Assembly (NCBI GenBank): GCA_028683385.1
Contig: JAQUIJ010000019.1
Coordinates: 1-64,000 of the forward strand
From: Prolixibacteraceae bacterium
GTDB taxonomy: Bacteria > Bacteroidota > Bacteroidia > Bacteroidales > Prolixibacteraceae
Direction of reading: 5' to 3'
DNA: 64,000 nt
The stretch's first letter is position 1. Each line of letters opens with the position of its first letter. The notes beneath the pieces were generated by a model that worked only from the letters and a program-made list of their open reading frames with translations, did no database searches and was not told the DNA's origin. The translations under genes were made by a program, and so were the position numbers. Positions 63,492 to 64,000 of the stretch are shown in pieces.

Positions 63492-64000
63492 ATGAGACTT
63501 ATTGCCGACAGTGGATCAACCAAAACCGCCTGGAAACAGATTGATGGTTCAGGCCACGTTAAAAACATTAAAACATCAGGACTCAACCCCTATTCGCAGC
63601 CAGAGGAAAGCATTTTTCAGGAAATTGAAAAGGTACTTTTCCCGGAAACCGGTACCGGAATTCAGGAAATCTATTTTTATGGAGCCGGAATTGTAAATGC
63701 AGAAAAGGGCGACATCATCCGCAGAGCGTTAAATCGTATTTATCCTGAAGCCATTGTGGAAACTCACAGCGATGTGTTGGGAGCTGCCCGTGCTTTATTT
63801 GGAGATCAGGCCGGGATTGCCTGCATTTTGGGCACAGGCTCGAATGCTTGTTTGTATGATGGTAAGCAAATTGCACATGGGATTTCTCCGCTAGGTTTTA
63901 TTTTAGGCGATGAAGGCAGCGGCTCAGTTATGGGACGAAAATTGCTTGGCGACTATTTTAAGGAAGTTATGCCTGCCCGGTTACGCGACGAATTTAGTAA
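63492..64000 (+). CDS. N-acetylhexosamine kinase, BadF/BcrA ATPase type (partial, cut by window end)
   Basis: Open frame from ATG at 63492 to the window end, 169 full codons, with no stop. It starts MRLIADSGSTKTAWKQID (phosphate-1 motif). Further motifs are FYGAGIVN, HSDVLGAARALFG, ACILGTGSNACLYDG (phosphate-2/GTGS) and GFILGDEGSGSVMGRKLL. These match the Bacteroidota GlcNAc/MurNAc kinases (MurK type) of the BadF/BadG/BcrA/BcrD ATPase family. It would phosphorylate the amino sugar released by the upstream hydrolases. In Tannerella the MurNAc kinase gene is adjacent to the etherase murQ; what follows here lies outside the window. Confidence 0.9.
   Translation, partial: MRLIADSGSTKTAWKQIDGSGHVKNIKTSGLNPYSQPEESIFQEIEKVLFPETGTGIQEIYFYGAGIVNAEKGDIIRRALNRIYPEAIVETHSDVLGAARALFGDQAGIACILGTGSNACLYDGKQIAHGISPLGFILGDEGSGSVMGRKLLGDYFKEVMPARLRDEFS

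Noticed and set aside
1-64000. CRISPR arrays or tRNA/rRNA genes
   Set aside because: I found no spaced short repeats and no cloverleaf other than the tmRNA ends; reading by eye could miss a single degenerate tRNA.

Overview
This window comes from a Bacteroidota chromosome, most likely of a Bacteroidales/Marinilabiliales-type carbohydrate degrader. The evidence is three SusC/SusD pairs, a tmRNA whose tag reads GENNYALAA, a GldF-GldG protein, promoter candidates of the Bacteroidota TAnnTTTG type, and long same-strand operons. Nearly all genes are on the minus strand.

Layout. (1) 1-1855: a tyrosine integrase gene enclosed by a perfect 127-bp inverted repeat that carries the 3' tip and terminator of the tmRNA gene (1848-2243, minus), plus a 20-bp direct repeat. 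This looks like an integration or inversion site at ssrA. (2) 2.4-12.5 kb: a small polysaccharide utilisation locus with two paralogous ROK regulators, SusC, SusD and a PNGase F-family amidase, pointing to N-glycan use. (3) 12.6-25.2 kb: mostly housekeeping genes (FAH-family protein, DnaQ-like exonuclease, dnaN, fused gldF-gldG, lpxB, surE, MATE and MFS transporters, YccF). It also holds a lipoprotein resembling the C-terminal third of a GH127 enzyme, and a possible leader peptide before the MATE gene. (4) 25.3-28.6 kb: GH95 fucosidase and a GntR/FadR regulator. (5) 28.8-63.2 kb: about 34 kb, all on the minus strand, which I read as a peptidoglycan-fragment salvage region. It holds two SusC/SusD pairs, an NlpC/P60 endopeptidase, an exported Ala-Glu-type dipeptide epimerase, two NamZ-like (DUF1343, GH171) exo-muramidases, an AmiE-like serine hydrolase fused to an orphan GH3 C-domain, a DUF4922 protein, a GT2 glycosyltransferase, an Amidase_3/golvesin-domain protein, a DUF5009 membrane protein, a sodium:solute symporter, a DJ-1 protein, a transglutaminase-like lipoprotein, a KilA-N protein and a GH9-polysaccharide deacetylase fusion. 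(6) From 63,492, divergent and cut by the window end, lies an N-acetylhexosamine kinase of the BadF/MurK type.

How the parts may work together (inference). SusC/SusD pairs take up muropeptides. NamZ proteins release MurNAc from the non-reducing end. The AmiE-like enzyme and the amidase remove peptides, NlpC/P60 cuts after D-Glu, and the epimerase converts L-Ala-D-Glu. The symporter or DUF5009 protein imports sugar and the kinase phosphorylates it. A near-identical 20-bp element lies about 200 bp upstream of both susC genes of this region and again between the GH9 gene and the kinase, suggesting one regulon. The nearby GntR protein is a candidate regulator. Several palindromic repeats of a kind common between Bacteroidota genes are scattered through the window.
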